DNA of 64,000 nucleotides. Origin: Streptomyces roseolilacinus. GTDB lineage: Bacteria; Actinomycetota; Actinomycetes; Streptomycetales; Streptomycetaceae. The notes beneath the pieces were generated by a model. That model saw only the letters and a program-made list of their open reading frames with translations. It ran no database searches and was not told where the DNA came from. The stretch is taken from the NCBI RefSeq assembly GCF_014649335.1, contig NZ_BMSV01000005.1, positions 434,001-498,000 of the forward strand, read 5' to 3'. Made by a program: the position numbers and the translations under genes. This document shows positions 26,368 to 35,387 of the stretch, piece by piece; the stretch's first letter is position 1, and the number at the start of each line of letters is the position of its first letter.

Positions 26368-26505
26368 CGCCCCGCCCGGGCCTCCCGCCTCCGGACCCCG
26401 GCGGCCCCGGGAGCGGTCCCGGCGCCGGGTCCGGTGGTCCTCGTGGGCCCCGCCTCCACGACCGCCGCGGAATGAGGCGCACCCGTGTGATCGTTGATGC
26501 CGGAC

Positions 26506-27450
26506 ATGACTTCCGTACACAAGCTGGGCACGTCCGACCTCGAAGTCTTCCCGCTCGCCCTCGGCGGCAACGTCTTCGGCTGGACCGCCGACGAGGAGCG
26601 GTCCTTCGCCGTCCTGGACGCGTACGCGGCCGCCGGCGGCAACTTCATCGACACCGCGGACTCCTACTCCGCATGGGCCGAGGGCAACCGGGGCGGCGAG
26701 TCCGAGACGATCGTCGGCAAGTGGGTCAGGGAGCGCGGCAACCGCTCCGACGTGGTCATCGCCACCAAGGTGAGCCAGCACCCCGAGTTCCAGGGCCTGT
26801 CGGCCGCCACCATCAAGGCCGCGGCCGACGCCTCCCTGCGCCGCCTGGGCACCGACCACATCGACCTGTACTACACCCACTTCGACAAGCCGGAGGTGCC
26901 GGTCGAGGAGATCATCGGCGCGCTGGACGAGCTGGTGAAGGCCGGCAAGGTCCGCCACATCGCCGCCTCCAACATCTCCGCCGAGCGCCTGCGGGCCTCC
27001 CTGGACTTCTCCGAGCGCGAGGGGCTGGCCCGCTACGTCGCCCTCCAGCCCCACTACAACCTGGTCTCGCGCGACACCTACGAGGGTGAGCTGCAGCACC
27101 TCGCCGAGCGGTCCGGCCTCGCCGCCGTCCCGTACTACGCGCTGGCCTCCGGCTTCCTGACCGGCAAGTACCGGCCGGGCGCCGCGGTCGACAGCGCGCG
27201 GGCGCAGGGCGCCGCCAAGCACCTGCGGACCGAGCGCGGCCGGAAGGTCCTCGCCGCCCTCGACGCGGTCGCCCGGGCGCACGACGTCGAGGTCGCCTCC
27301 GTGGCCCTCGCCTGGCTCGCGGCCCAGCCGACGGTCGTCGCGCCGATCGCCTCGGCCAGGACGGTCGACCAGCTGCCGGCCCTACTGGAGGTGGCGGAGC
27401 TGCGGCTGACGGACGCCGAGCTCGCCGAACTCACCGAAGCCTCCGCCTGA
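26506..27450 (+). CDS. Aldo/keto reductase
   Basis: The protein has 314 residues from ATG 26506; ATG 26497 in frame is also possible, and neither has a good ribosome site. The TIM-barrel tetrad is present. Asp and Tyr are in NFIDTADSYSAWAEG, Lys is in VVIATKVSQHP, and His is in DLYYTHFDKPEVPVEE. The NADPH end has APIASARTVDQLPALLE. It fits the AKR family that includes general stress and YajO/IolS-like reductases; the substrate is unknown. It follows the mycothiol operon on the same strand, but a strong terminator separates them. Confidence 0.85.
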   Translation: MTSVHKLGTSDLEVFPLALGGNVFGWTADEERSFAVLDAYAAAGGNFIDTADSYSAWAEGNRGGESETIVGKWVRERGNRSDVVIATKVSQHPEFQGLSAATIKAAADASLRRLGTDHIDLYYTHFDKPEVPVEEIIGALDELVKAGKVRHIAASNISAERLRASLDFSEREGLARYVALQPHYNLVSRDTYEGELQHLAERSGLAAVPYYALASGFLTGKYRPGAAVDSARAQGAAKHLRTERGRKVLAALDAVARAHDVEVASVALAWLAAQPTVVAPIASARTVDQLPALLEVAELRLTDAELAELTEASA

Positions 27451-27710
27451 GGGCCGTCGCGATCTCCCGCACGGGCCCTGCGTTCCGGCCCGGGGCGGAC
27501 GACGGGCACATCGCTCGGGACCGCTCGACACGGCGACGGGCACGGCCGGCACCCGGCACCGGTCGACAGGGGCACGACCCGCAGCCGGAGCGGTGGGCGG
27601 GCCGGGGGCGTCGGCGACCGACCCGCCTGCCGGGCGTCGCGGACCGCGGGCTGCGAGCTGCGGGAAAAAAGAGAGGTGTGCCCTCGCGGTGCCCGGGCAG
27701 ACGAAGGGCA

Positions 27711-27746
27711 AGGCCCCGCCATGGTTCCCCCGTCGTGGCGGGGCCT
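27711..27746. terminator. Hairpin in the gap before the sigma-CAP gene
   Basis: AGGCCCCGCCA (27711-27721) pairs perfectly with TGGCGGGGCCT (27736-27746) around a 14-base loop. It may end the aldo/keto reductase transcript. The rest of 27451-27914 shows no gene. Confidence 0.5.
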
Positions 27747-27914
27747 CACCCCGTCCCCCGGCCTCCTCGCCCGCGGGACGGGCCGGCCCGCCCGTCCTCC
27801 GGTTCCCGGGACGGGTTTTCGTGTTTTCCGTTATCCGCGCCCCGCCGTCGGGTCTCCCCTCCTGCCAGAGAACGTGCAGACCGGGTACAGCCCGGGGACA
27901 GTGAGGGGCGCGAC

Positions 27915-29597
27915 GTGCAGAGGGAACGGGAAGCCGCGGTGGTCAGGGCGGCGCAGCGGGGGGAGGCGTGGGCGCAGGACCGGTTGATCGCCACCCACCT
28001 CCCCCTCGTCTACAACATCGTGGGGAGGGCCCTGAACGGCCACGCCGACGTGGACGACGTCGTCCAGGAGTCGCTGATCCGGGCCCTGCGGGGACTCGAC
28101 GCCCTGCGGGACCCCGACAGCTTCCGGTCGTGGCTGGTGGCCATCACCATGAACGGCATACGCGCCCACCACGCGGCGCGGCGGACCGGTGCGGTCGCGG
28201 TCGAGCCCGACCGGGTGGGGCAGGTCGCGGACCCCGGTGCCGACTTCGTTGACCTGACCATCGTCCGGTTGGGCCTGTCGGGGCAGCGCCGCGAGGTCGC
28301 CGAGGCGACGCGCTGGCTCGACCCCGACGACCGGGAACTGCTGTCGCTGTGGTGGCTGGAGGCGGCGGGCCGCCTCACCCGCGCCGAGGTGGCCACCGCG
28401 CTGGAACTGTCGCCGCAGCACACCGCCGTACGGGTGCAGCGCACCAAGGACCGGCTGGAGACGGCGCGGCTGGTGGTGCGGGCCCTGTCGGCGACGCCCC
28501 GCTGCGTGCTCCTGGACGACGCGCTCGGCCCCTGGGACGGCGTGCCGTCGGCGCTGTGGCGCAAGCGGCTCGCCCGGCACGTGCGCGACTGCACGGTCTG
28601 CTCCGGGTACGAGTCCGGGCTCGTCCCCGCGGAGGGCCTGCTCGCCGGGCTCGGCCTCGTACCGGTGGCGGCCGGACTGTCGGCGGCCCTGCCCGGTGGG
28701 GACGGGCCGTCCCTCGTGGAGACCACCGCCGCCACCCCCGCCGCGGCCGCGGGCGCCCCGGAGGTCGTCGTCGGCCGCCGGGCGGCGCAGCGCGGTGCCG
28801 CCCGGGCGCGCCGCCGCCGTACCGCCGCGGTGTCGCTGCTGGTCGGCGCGGGCGCGGTGGCCGGGGTGGCGGTACTGCTGCCGGGCGACGGCGACACCGA
28901 CGCGGTGCGCGTCCAGTCGGCGCTTCCGGGGGACGGCGCCCCGCGGCCCGTCGCGGTGGACTCCCTCCCGCCCACCGCCTCGACCGCGCCGAGCCCCTCG
29001 GCGTCCTCGCCGTCACCGTCCGCGTCGGCCTCCCCGTCCGCGTCGGCGTCCGCCTCGGCCGGGCCCTCGGCGACGGCCGCCCCGTCCGCGACCCCCGGTC
29101 GCACGACCGCCCCCTCCCGGCGGGCGACCGCCCCCGCCCCCGAGCGCGACGACACCGTCCGGTCGGGCGGCACGGCCCGGCGGTACAGCGCCTCCCGGCC
29201 CGCGGCCGGCGGCGGGTCCTTCGGCGACCGGGTCACCGAGCTGGTCAACACCGAGCGCGCGCGCAACGGCTGCGGTCCGGTGTCGCGCAACGGCCTGCTC
29301 GACACGGCCGCGCTGCGGCACTCCGAGGACATGGACGCCCGCGACTACTTCGACCACCGGTCACCGGACGGCACCGACCCCGGCGACCGCATCACCGCGG
29401 CCGGGTACCGGTGGAGCACGTACGGCGAGAACATCGCGCGCGGCCAGCAGACGCCCGAGGCCGTGATGGAGTCCTGGATGAACAGCCCCGGTCACCGCGC
29501 CAACATCCTCAACTGCTCGTTCAAGGAGATCGGCGTGGGCCGGCACGACGCGTCGGGCGGCCCCTGGTGGACGCAGGTGTTCGGCGCCGCGGGTTGA
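27915..29597 (+). CDS. ECF-type sigma factor fused to zinc motif, membrane span and extracellular CAP/SCP domain
   Basis: The protein has 560 residues from GTG 27915, with GAGGGG six bases upstream. Residues about 15-90 form sigma region 2 (DVDDVVQESLIRALRGLDAL, SFRSWLVAITMNGIRAH). Residues 130-190 form region 4 with a helix-turn-helix (TRAEVATALELSPQHTAVRV). H222-x3-C226-x2-C229 resembles the zinc motif of membrane anti-sigma factors. A basic patch then leads into one membrane helix near 304-324. A Ser/Pro/Ala linker (345-430) ends in a CAP/SCP domain (VTELVNTERARNGCGPVS, HSEDMDARDYFDHRSP, GHRANILNCSFKEIGVG). One chain thus links a DNA-binding sigma inside to a CAP domain outside. Release by proteolysis would be needed to act freely; that is inference. 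Confidence 0.85.
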   Translation: MQREREAAVVRAAQRGEAWAQDRLIATHLPLVYNIVGRALNGHADVDDVVQESLIRALRGLDALRDPDSFRSWLVAITMNGIRAHHAARRTGAVAVEPDRVGQVADPGADFVDLTIVRLGLSGQRREVAEATRWLDPDDRELLSLWWLEAAGRLTRAEVATALELSPQHTAVRVQRTKDRLETARLVVRALSATPRCVLLDDALGPWDGVPSALWRKRLARHVRDCTVCSGYESGLVPAEGLLAGLGLVPVAAGLSAALPGGDGPSLVETTAATPAAAAGAPEVVVGRRAAQRGAARARRRRTAAVSLLVGAGAVAGVAVLLPGDGDTDAVRVQSALPGDGAPRPVAVDSLPPTASTAPSPSASSPSPSASASPSASASASAGPSATAAPSATPGRTTAPSRRATAPAPERDDTVRSGGTARRYSASRPAAGGGSFGDRVTELVNTERARNGCGPVSRNGLLDTAALRHSEDMDARDYFDHRSPDGTDPGDRITAAGYRWSTYGENIARGQQTPEAVMESWMNSPGHRANILNCSFKEIGVGRHDASGGPWWTQVFGAAG

Positions 29598-29615
29598 CGG
29601 GTCTCCCGCGGCGGG

Positions 29616-29656
29616 CGCCCGGCCGGTACCGCCACCTCGGCGGTACCGGCCGGGCG
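29616..29656. terminator. Very strong hairpin between convergent genes
   Basis: A perfect 18-bp stem (29616-29633 with 29639-29656) and loop ACCTC lies between the sigma-CAP gene and the DUF11 gene. Confidence 0.75.
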
Positions 29657-29683
29657 CGCGTGGCGCGGGTGCCGCCCGGGGCC

Positions 29684-31780
29684 TCAGTCGCCCACCTTCA
29701 CGTACGTCAGGTACGAGCGGCTGCCCCGGAAATCCGACAACTGGATCGTGGACCCGCCGGTCAGCCCGTCGCCGGGGCCGCCGCCCCGCAGGATCGCCTG
29801 CACGCGGACCGTCTTCGACCCCTGCGCCGGCGTCACGGTGACGAGCCCGGACAGGGGCGTCGGGCCGCTGGTGCAGTGCTGGAACCGGGTGGTGGGCGAC
29901 GTCGAGAACTGGTGCTGGGCGGACTGGCGGGGGCCGAGTTCGACGCCCCCGGACTCCACGTGGACCAGGCGCACCGTGGTCCACAGGTTGGTGGAGCCGG
30001 CGTCGTCGACGGTCGCGCAGATCTGCGTGTCGATGTCGCCGGTCACCAGGTACGTGCCGGGTTCGGGGAGGGTGACCTGCAGGGCGGTGTCCGCCCAGGT
30101 GTCGCTGGTGCGGGTCGGCAGCAGGTCGACGTCGGCGACCGGGCCCGCCTCGCCGCGCCGGGGCGTCAGGTACGCCTCGATGGTGTAGGTCCGCGGGCAG
30201 TCGCCCGGGGCCGGGGGGTTCACGACGACGTCGATCGACTGGAGGTCGCCGGCGATGCGGCGCGGCGCCGGGCCCGAGGTCCCGGTGACGCGGGTCTGCG
30301 GGACGAGCAGGCCCGACGGGGTGGACGTCAGCGCGTTGCAGGGGGACGGGTCGAGGTCCACGCCGTCGCACGGGACGCAGGGGGAGGGCCGGGGCGGGGG
30401 GCAGGGGTCGCAGGAGGGGGCGCGCTCGACGCAGACGGTGACGGCGTCGGTGTTGTCGGAGGGGTCGGGGTCCTTCTCGTGGGCGGTGGCGGTGGCGGTG
30501 TTGGTGAGCGGTCCCGCCGCGGTGGCCTTCGCGCGGAGGGTGAGGGTGGCGGTGGCGCCGTTCGCGAGGTCACCGACGGTCCACAGGCCGGTGGCCGGGT
30601 CGTAGGAGCCGGGGGAGCCGGTGGCGGACAGGAAGGCGAGGCGGTCCGGGAGCCGGTCGGTGACGGTGACGCCGGTGGCCTGGTTGGGGCCGGTGTTGCG
30701 GACGGAGACGCGGTAGGTCACGACCTGGCCGACGGTGACGGTGGTGGCGTCCGCCGCCTTCACCACGGCCAGGTCGGAGGCCGGCCGCACCTCGGTGACC
30801 GCCTCGTCGGAGGTGGCGGTCAGCGGCTCGGGGGTGGGGCCGAGGCGGTTCTCGTAGGTGGCGGTGGCGGTGTTGGCGATCCGCCCGCCGCCGCTGGCCT
30901 CGTCGATGGTGACGCGGTACTCCACGGTGGTGCCCGCGGGCAGGACCTCGGTGTTGGGGAGGCTGCCGGGCTGCCCGCCGGTGGCGCCGTCGCCGAGGTG
31001 GAACACGACCCGGTTGCCCTGCTCGTCGAAGTACGCCTGGTCGTCGTCTCTCCGGTCGGTCTTCGGACCGGTGTTGGGGCCCTCCACGATCCGCAGCGAC
31101 CCGGGCAGGTAGGTCGTGCCGGCCGGGACGGCGTCGGTCAGGGTGAGGGCCTCGGCCGCGCCCCCGCCCTCGTTGCGGGCGGTGATGCGGTAGGTGAGGG
31201 TGTCGCCCACCTCCAACGGCCCTTCGGGGATGGCGTCCTTGGTGAGCACGACCAGCGGCGCGGTGCCGAAGAACACCCCGTCCAGGAAGTTCCCGACCCC
31301 CTGGTTGCCCCCGGCGGCGGAGACGGAGCGGAAGGCGAACCGGGTCGTGGTCTGGCCGGCCGGCACGGTGTAGGTGCCGGTGTAGTAGCCCCAGGCGGTG
31401 TTGCCGTCGGTGAACCGCCGCTGCTCCACGACCGCTCCGGGCGCGCCGATGTCCAGGGCCATCGTGTCCTGGCCGAGGCGCCCGCGGTGGTACAGCCGCC
31501 AGTACAGCCTCGTGCCGGGCGTGGTCGGCAGGTCCTGGTGGAGCGTGGAGACCTGGTGGGCGTTGAGCTCGGCGAACTGGGCCCCGTGGGCCGCCGGTAC
31601 GCCGTTGAAACCGGAGCGCCACAGTTCGATCCGGTGGTCGGTCGCGGTGGTGAGCCAGCCCGGGACCCGGCGGGGCTCCTGCGTCTGCGAGGCGTCCGGC
31701 AGGAACTCGACGGCGGTGACGGACGGCTGCTCGAAGCTGCCGTTGACCAGAGAGACACGCAGTGGAACGGGTGTGGTCAC
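29684..31780 (-). CDS. DUF11-repeat protein without a visible signal peptide
   Basis: The protein has 698 residues from GTG 31780, with an AAGGGGA site six bases upstream. It opens TTPVPLRVSLVNGSFEQP, which is not a signal peptide. Residues 10-175 look like a beta-sandwich binding domain (GAQFAELNAHQVSTLHQDLP). Two DUF11 units follow. The first begins DAIPEGPLEVGDTLTYRITA and the second DLAVVKAADATTVTVGQVVT, each ending with the typical NTATAT strand. A Cys/Pro-rich hinge (CDPCPPPRPSPCVPCDG) leads to a last unrecognised beta-rich domain with further Cys. DUF11 proteins are normally exported surface stalks; here no Sec or Tat signal and no LPxTG anchor is seen, so the location is open. It is convergent with the sigma-CAP gene. 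Confidence 0.75.
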   Translation of the reverse strand: MTTPVPLRVSLVNGSFEQPSVTAVEFLPDASQTQEPRRVPGWLTTATDHRIELWRSGFNGVPAAHGAQFAELNAHQVSTLHQDLPTTPGTRLYWRLYHRGRLGQDTMALDIGAPGAVVEQRRFTDGNTAWGYYTGTYTVPAGQTTTRFAFRSVSAAGGNQGVGNFLDGVFFGTAPLVVLTKDAIPEGPLEVGDTLTYRITARNEGGGAAEALTLTDAVPAGTTYLPGSLRIVEGPNTGPKTDRRDDDQAYFDEQGNRVVFHLGDGATGGQPGSLPNTEVLPAGTTVEYRVTIDEASGGGRIANTATATYENRLGPTPEPLTATSDEAVTEVRPASDLAVVKAADATTVTVGQVVTYRVSVRNTGPNQATGVTVTDRLPDRLAFLSATGSPGSYDPATGLWTVGDLANGATATLTLRAKATAAGPLTNTATATAHEKDPDPSDNTDAVTVCVERAPSCDPCPPPRPSPCVPCDGVDLDPSPCNALTSTPSGLLVPQTRVTGTSGPAPRRIAGDLQSIDVVVNPPAPGDCPRTYTIEAYLTPRRGEAGPVADVDLLPTRTSDTWADTALQVTLPEPGTYLVTGDIDTQICATVDDAGSTNLWTTVRLVHVESGGVELGPRQSAQHQFSTSPTTRFQHCTSGPTPLSGLVTVTPAQGSKTVRVQAILRGGGPGDGLTGGSTIQLSDFRGSRSYLTYVKVGD

Positions 31781-32332
31781 TGTCTTCCCCTTCGTTCGGC
31801 GTCGCCCGCGCCTACCGCCCCCGAACCGGACGGGCGCGGGGCGGACGCTCCGGCACGCGCAGTACAGCGCCCGCAAGGAGTGACGGAAAGTGACCGGCCT
31901 TCGGCCTTGGACAACGTCGTTCGGCAGGTTTGAACAGCATATTTACTGACAAGCGGACGGCGTGTCGCCCTGATGAGCCGCGGCGACCGGGGCACCGGGA
32001 GCGCGCGTGACCCAGGGAAACCAACCGCCACCCCCCGGTTGGCCGGAACGCTCGCCGTGGCCGGGCGTGACGGCAACCCGAACGAGTGAAGGTGGGTGGC
32101 GGTGGGTTGACGCCGCACGGGGGCCGGGCGGGCCCGCGGCCCCACCGGGAGGCGGCGGGACCCCGTGGCGTCCGGACGCCATCGTGCCGGCTTCCTCCCC
32201 GGGGAGCGCCGCCCCTCGGCCGTGCGGCGGAGGAGGGTCCGGCCACAGGGCGATGCCCGGCCTCCCCGCCACCTGCGACGGTCGGTACCGAGCCGGAGAA
32301 CCACCCCCGTCCCACCGAAGCGGAGAACGCAC
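31781..32332. other. Divergent intergenic region
   Basis: About 550 bases separate the DUF11 gene (minus) from the membrane protein gene (plus). Bases 31925-31965 are AT-rich (GAACAGCATATTTACTGAC) and probably hold promoters. No confident -35/-10 pair or gene was found. Confidence 0.45.
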
Positions 32333-33340
32333 ATGCAGCGGCCCTCGTACGCCGACGAACCCGGGGCCGTCCGCCCCGGACCGCTCCACGCCCCGCCGGC
32401 CCCGGCCGACCGGTGGACGAGGCTGCGCAGGATCGGCGGCCTCGGCGCCGCGGTGGCGGTGACGCCGTACCTCCTGATCAAGGTCGTCTGGTCCTTCGGC
32501 CTCCTCGTGCCCACCGAGGAGATGGCCGGTGCCGACTGGCGGGCGGTCAACGCGGCGACGGCGTGCCTCGCCGCCGTCGGCGTCGCGCTGGCCGCGGCGT
32601 TCTCCAGGCCCTGGGGCGAACGGCTGCCCGCATGGCTGGTGGCCCTGCCCGTGTGGGTGGGCACCGGCCTCCTCGTCCCCATGCTGCCGCTGGCGCCGGT
32701 GCTCGGCCCGGCCGCCGTGAACCGCGATCAGGAGGCGGGCGCCCCGGACTTCTGGGTCTACGAGCAGACCCTCGTGATGGTCTCGCTGCTCGGCGTCGGA
32801 GTGGGCCTGCCGCTCGCCCTGGCGGGGTACGCCAGGGCGCGGTGGCCGGAGGCGCTGGGCGGCCCCCTCGCGTATCCCGAACCGGTCGGCGGCACCCGGC
32901 GGTTGCAGGTGACGCTGGCCCGGATGGTCGCGGTCGGCTGCGTCCTGCTCGGCTGCGTGAAGGCGTTCTGGGCCGCGGGCGGCGTCACCGCCCTGGACGC
33001 GGACGCCCTGGACCGCCGCGACCTGTGGTGGCACCTGCTGTCGGCGAGCACGGCCGTGTGGGCGTTCGCCGGGGCCTGGGGGATCCTGGTCCTGACGGCC
33101 CGTCGCGGCTCCCGCGGGTTCCTGCCGCCGATGGCCGCGGCCTGGGTGTCGTCGGGGATGCTGTTCTCGTACAGCGCCTACGGTCTCCTCACCCTCACCG
33201 ACCTGCAGCAGCCCTCCCCGGAACTCCCCCTCGCGGCGGCCCTGACCAGGGAGGGCGGCGCGGTCCTCGGCGTGGCGATGGGCCTGACCCTCCTGCTGAC
33301 CCTCCACGACCGCCGCCGCGCCCTGCGCGCCCCGGCCTGA
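32333..33340 (+). CDS. Eight-span integral membrane protein, unknown function
   Basis: The protein has 335 residues from ATG 32333, with CGGAG about seven bases upstream. After a Pro-rich soluble N-terminus (about 30 residues) eight hydrophobic helices follow, for example GLGAAVAVTPYLLIKVVWSF, LVALPVWVGTGLLVPMLPL, VMVSLLGVGVGLPLALAG and VAVGCVLLGCVKAFWAAGG. Short loops carry few charges. No transporter, kinase or peptidase motif is recognised. Proteins of this kind are common in Streptomyces and often annotated only as membrane proteins. It is convergent with the MFS exporter gene; only 74 bases separate the stops. Confidence 0.75.
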   Translation: MQRPSYADEPGAVRPGPLHAPPAPADRWTRLRRIGGLGAAVAVTPYLLIKVVWSFGLLVPTEEMAGADWRAVNAATACLAAVGVALAAAFSRPWGERLPAWLVALPVWVGTGLLVPMLPLAPVLGPAAVNRDQEAGAPDFWVYEQTLVMVSLLGVGVGLPLALAGYARARWPEALGGPLAYPEPVGGTRRLQVTLARMVAVGCVLLGCVKAFWAAGGVTALDADALDRRDLWWHLLSASTAVWAFAGAWGILVLTARRGSRGFLPPMAAAWVSSGMLFSYSAYGLLTLTDLQQPSPELPLAAALTREGGAVLGVAMGLTLLLTLHDRRRALRAPA

Positions 33341-33414
33341 GCCGCCCGCCGCCCCCCCCGGGCCCGTGGCGTGCGCCGGCGCGGCGCGGTGGGGCCCTCC
33401 GGCGCCGCCCGCCG

Positions 33415-34977
33415 CTACGGCGACCGCGTGGCGGCCGGCTCGCCGCGGCGGACCGCCGAGTCGGCCGGGACCGGGCGGAGCCCGAGGGCGATGACGGCCA
33501 GGGCGGCCAGGGCGACCCCGAGCAGCAGCCACATGGCGGCCCGGGCGCCGCTGGTGAACACGACCCCGAAGAGGTCACCGGCCTGTTCCGCGGTGAGGCC
33601 CGTGTGGTGCCGGAGCAGGGCCGGGCCGTCCTGCGGGTTCTCCACCACCCGCCCCGCCCAGGGGCCGGAGGCGAGACCGTGCCCGGCCAGACGGTCGTCG
33701 AGGGCGTCCCGCGCCGAGAGCCGGTAGACCTCCATGCCGACGGCCAGGCCCAGCGCGCCCCCCAGGTTGTGGCAGGTCCACGAGGCGCCGACGGCCGTCC
33801 CGGCCAGGTGGCCGGGCACGGCGGACAGGGCGGCGACGGTGGCGGGTCCCAGCACGAGGGCCCAGCCCACCCCCATCGCCACGAGCGCCGACACGAGGAA
33901 GGGCATGCCGGTGGCCGGGGTCAGGCGGGCCTGGGCCAGCGCCGACAGGGCGAGGGCCAGGAAACCGAGGCACAGCATGCGGCGGGGCCCGTGGCGGTCG
34001 ACGAGCCGGCCGACGAAGGGGGACAGCACCGCCACGGCCGCCGTGCAGGGGAGCAGCAGCAGGCCGGTCGTGTGCCCGTCGAGGCCCCGCACCGCGTGCA
34101 GGTACAGCGGCATCAGGAAGAGGACGACGCAGTAGAAGAAGGCCAGCGCGAAATCCGCCGTCACGGCCCCCAGGAAGTCCCGTCCGGCGAACAGCTGGAA
34201 CCGGATCAGCGGGTTCTGTGCCCGCAGTTCCACCGCCCGGAAGGCGACGAGTGCCGCGCCGCCGCACAGGAGGAGGGCGACGGTGCCCGGCGAGGACCAC
34301 CCCCAGACGTGACCCAGGGTCAGCGCCAGGACGAGGGCGGGAACGGAGAGGGACAGCAGCGCCAGACCGGGCCAGTCCATCCCGCCGGTCATCTTCTCGC
34401 CGTACGACTCCGGCACGGTGGGGAGGCACACGGCCAGCGCGACCGCGACGAGCGGGACGTTCATCCAGAAGACCCAAGACCAGCTCGCCGAGCCGACGAG
34501 GAAGCCGCCCAGGACCGGACCCGACGCGAGGCCGAGCCCGTTGACCCCGTACAGGCATCCGATGGCCTTCCCCCGCTCGTGCGGCGGGAAGATCGCCGTG
34601 ACCAGGGCCCCGGTCGCGGTGTAGAGGACCGCGCAGGCCGCCCCCTGCAGGAAGCGGAAGGCGATCAGCCACTCCGGGACGGTGGCGAAACCGGCCCCCA
34701 GGGAGGCCGCGCAGAAGACGGCGGCCCCCGTGTACAGCACCTTCCGCCGGCCGTGGCTGTCGGCGAGCCGGCCCATCGTCACCATGCCGGTGGACAGGGC
34801 GACGACGAAGACGTTCACGATCAGCTGGAGTTCGGTGACGGTCGCGCCGAGGTCGTCCTGGATGACCGGCGCCGCCGTACTCACGATGGTCAGGTCGATG
34901 CATCCAAGGAAACTCAGTGTCCCCAGACCCGCGAAAGCCCACCATTTCCGTACCTTTTCGGACCCGTCGTCGCTCAC
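33415..34977 (-). CDS. MFS drug exporter, DHA2 (14-span) type
   Basis: The protein has 520 residues from GTG 34977, chosen for a GAGGGA site just upstream; a longer frame to 35019 lacks a well-spaced one. The DHA2 signatures are clear. CIDLTIVSTAAPVIQDDLGA covers helix 1 with motif D1, GRLADSHGRRKVLYTGAAVF is motif A, and GVNGLGLASGPVLGGFLVG is motif C of drug/H+ antiporters. Fourteen hydrophobic helices fit the QacA/EmrB branch. It would export a hydrophobic compound using the proton gradient. The substrate is unknown. No TetR regulator is adjacent. The tRNA-Cys gene lies behind its start, divergently. Confidence 0.88.
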   Translation of the reverse strand: MSDDGSEKVRKWWAFAGLGTLSFLGCIDLTIVSTAAPVIQDDLGATVTELQLIVNVFVVALSTGMVTMGRLADSHGRRKVLYTGAAVFCAASLGAGFATVPEWLIAFRFLQGAACAVLYTATGALVTAIFPPHERGKAIGCLYGVNGLGLASGPVLGGFLVGSASWSWVFWMNVPLVAVALAVCLPTVPESYGEKMTGGMDWPGLALLSLSVPALVLALTLGHVWGWSSPGTVALLLCGGAALVAFRAVELRAQNPLIRFQLFAGRDFLGAVTADFALAFFYCVVLFLMPLYLHAVRGLDGHTTGLLLLPCTAAVAVLSPFVGRLVDRHGPRRMLCLGFLALALSALAQARLTPATGMPFLVSALVAMGVGWALVLGPATVAALSAVPGHLAGTAVGASWTCHNLGGALGLAVGMEVYRLSARDALDDRLAGHGLASGPWAGRVVENPQDGPALLRHHTGLTAEQAGDLFGVVFTSGARAAMWLLLGVALAALAVIALGLRPVPADSAVRRGEPAATRSP

Positions 34978-35245
34978 GCTTCCCTCGATTTCATCCCATC
35001 TCCTTTTCCGGGCAGTCAACCTCCCCTCCCCGTATGTGTCGACGGGTATACCGAGAAGGCATGGTCCCTTGTCGGAAAGGCATGACGAATTCCGGTCGGG
35101 CGCGATTGCGCGCCTCCCGGGCAGGGTTGCGAAAGGTGTTCCCGCGGCGCGGGGAAGCTGCTACGGTTTCGATGCCGGCGGAAAAGGACGGCGCTCCGAC
35201 AATGGGGAGCGCATCCTCTCCGGCGGTTTCTGGAGGTTCTTCTCC

Positions 35246-35316
35246 GGTGGAGTGGCCGAGAGGCGAGGCGACGGCCTGCAAAGCCGTTCACACAGGTTCG
35301 AATCCTGTCTCCACCT
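35246..35316 (+). tRNA. tRNA-Cys (anticodon GCA)
   Basis: The 71-base cloverleaf is complete. Acceptor GGTGGAG pairs with CTCCACC (35309-35315), with T35316 as discriminator. The anticodon stem ACGGC/GCCGT holds loop CTGCAAA, with GCA at 35278-35280. The T arm is ACAGG-TTCGAAT-CCTGT. CCA is not encoded. No other tRNA is next to it. Confidence 0.95.
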
Positions 35317-35356
35317 CTGCCCCGCCCGCCGCCCGTGTGCGGCGGGCGTCGGTGTT

Positions 35357-35385
35357 GCCGGGCGGCTCTCGCGCAGCCGCCCGGC
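35357..35385. terminator. Hairpin between tRNA-Cys and the LysR pair
   Basis: GCCGGGCGGCT (35357-35367) pairs perfectly with AGCCGCCCGGC (35375-35385) around seven bases. It is two bases beyond the LysR stop and 40 bases beyond the tRNA, so it can serve both convergent transcripts. Confidence 0.75.
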
Positions 35386-35387
35386 GC

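Noticed and set aside
28349..31933. Plus-strand open frame of nearly 1200 codons over the sigma-CAP and DUF11 genes
   Set aside because: Shadow of two well-supported genes; no natural protein features.
32086..35085. Plus-strand open frame of 999 codons across the membrane protein and MFS genes
   Set aside because: It is out of frame with the first gene and antisense to the second; the sequence is repetitive Gly/Arg/Gln and lacks a ribosome site.
35246..35385. tRNA-Cys as attachment site of an integrated element carrying the CDPS genes
   Set aside because: No integrase, excision gene or direct repeat of the tRNA 3' end was seen in the window.
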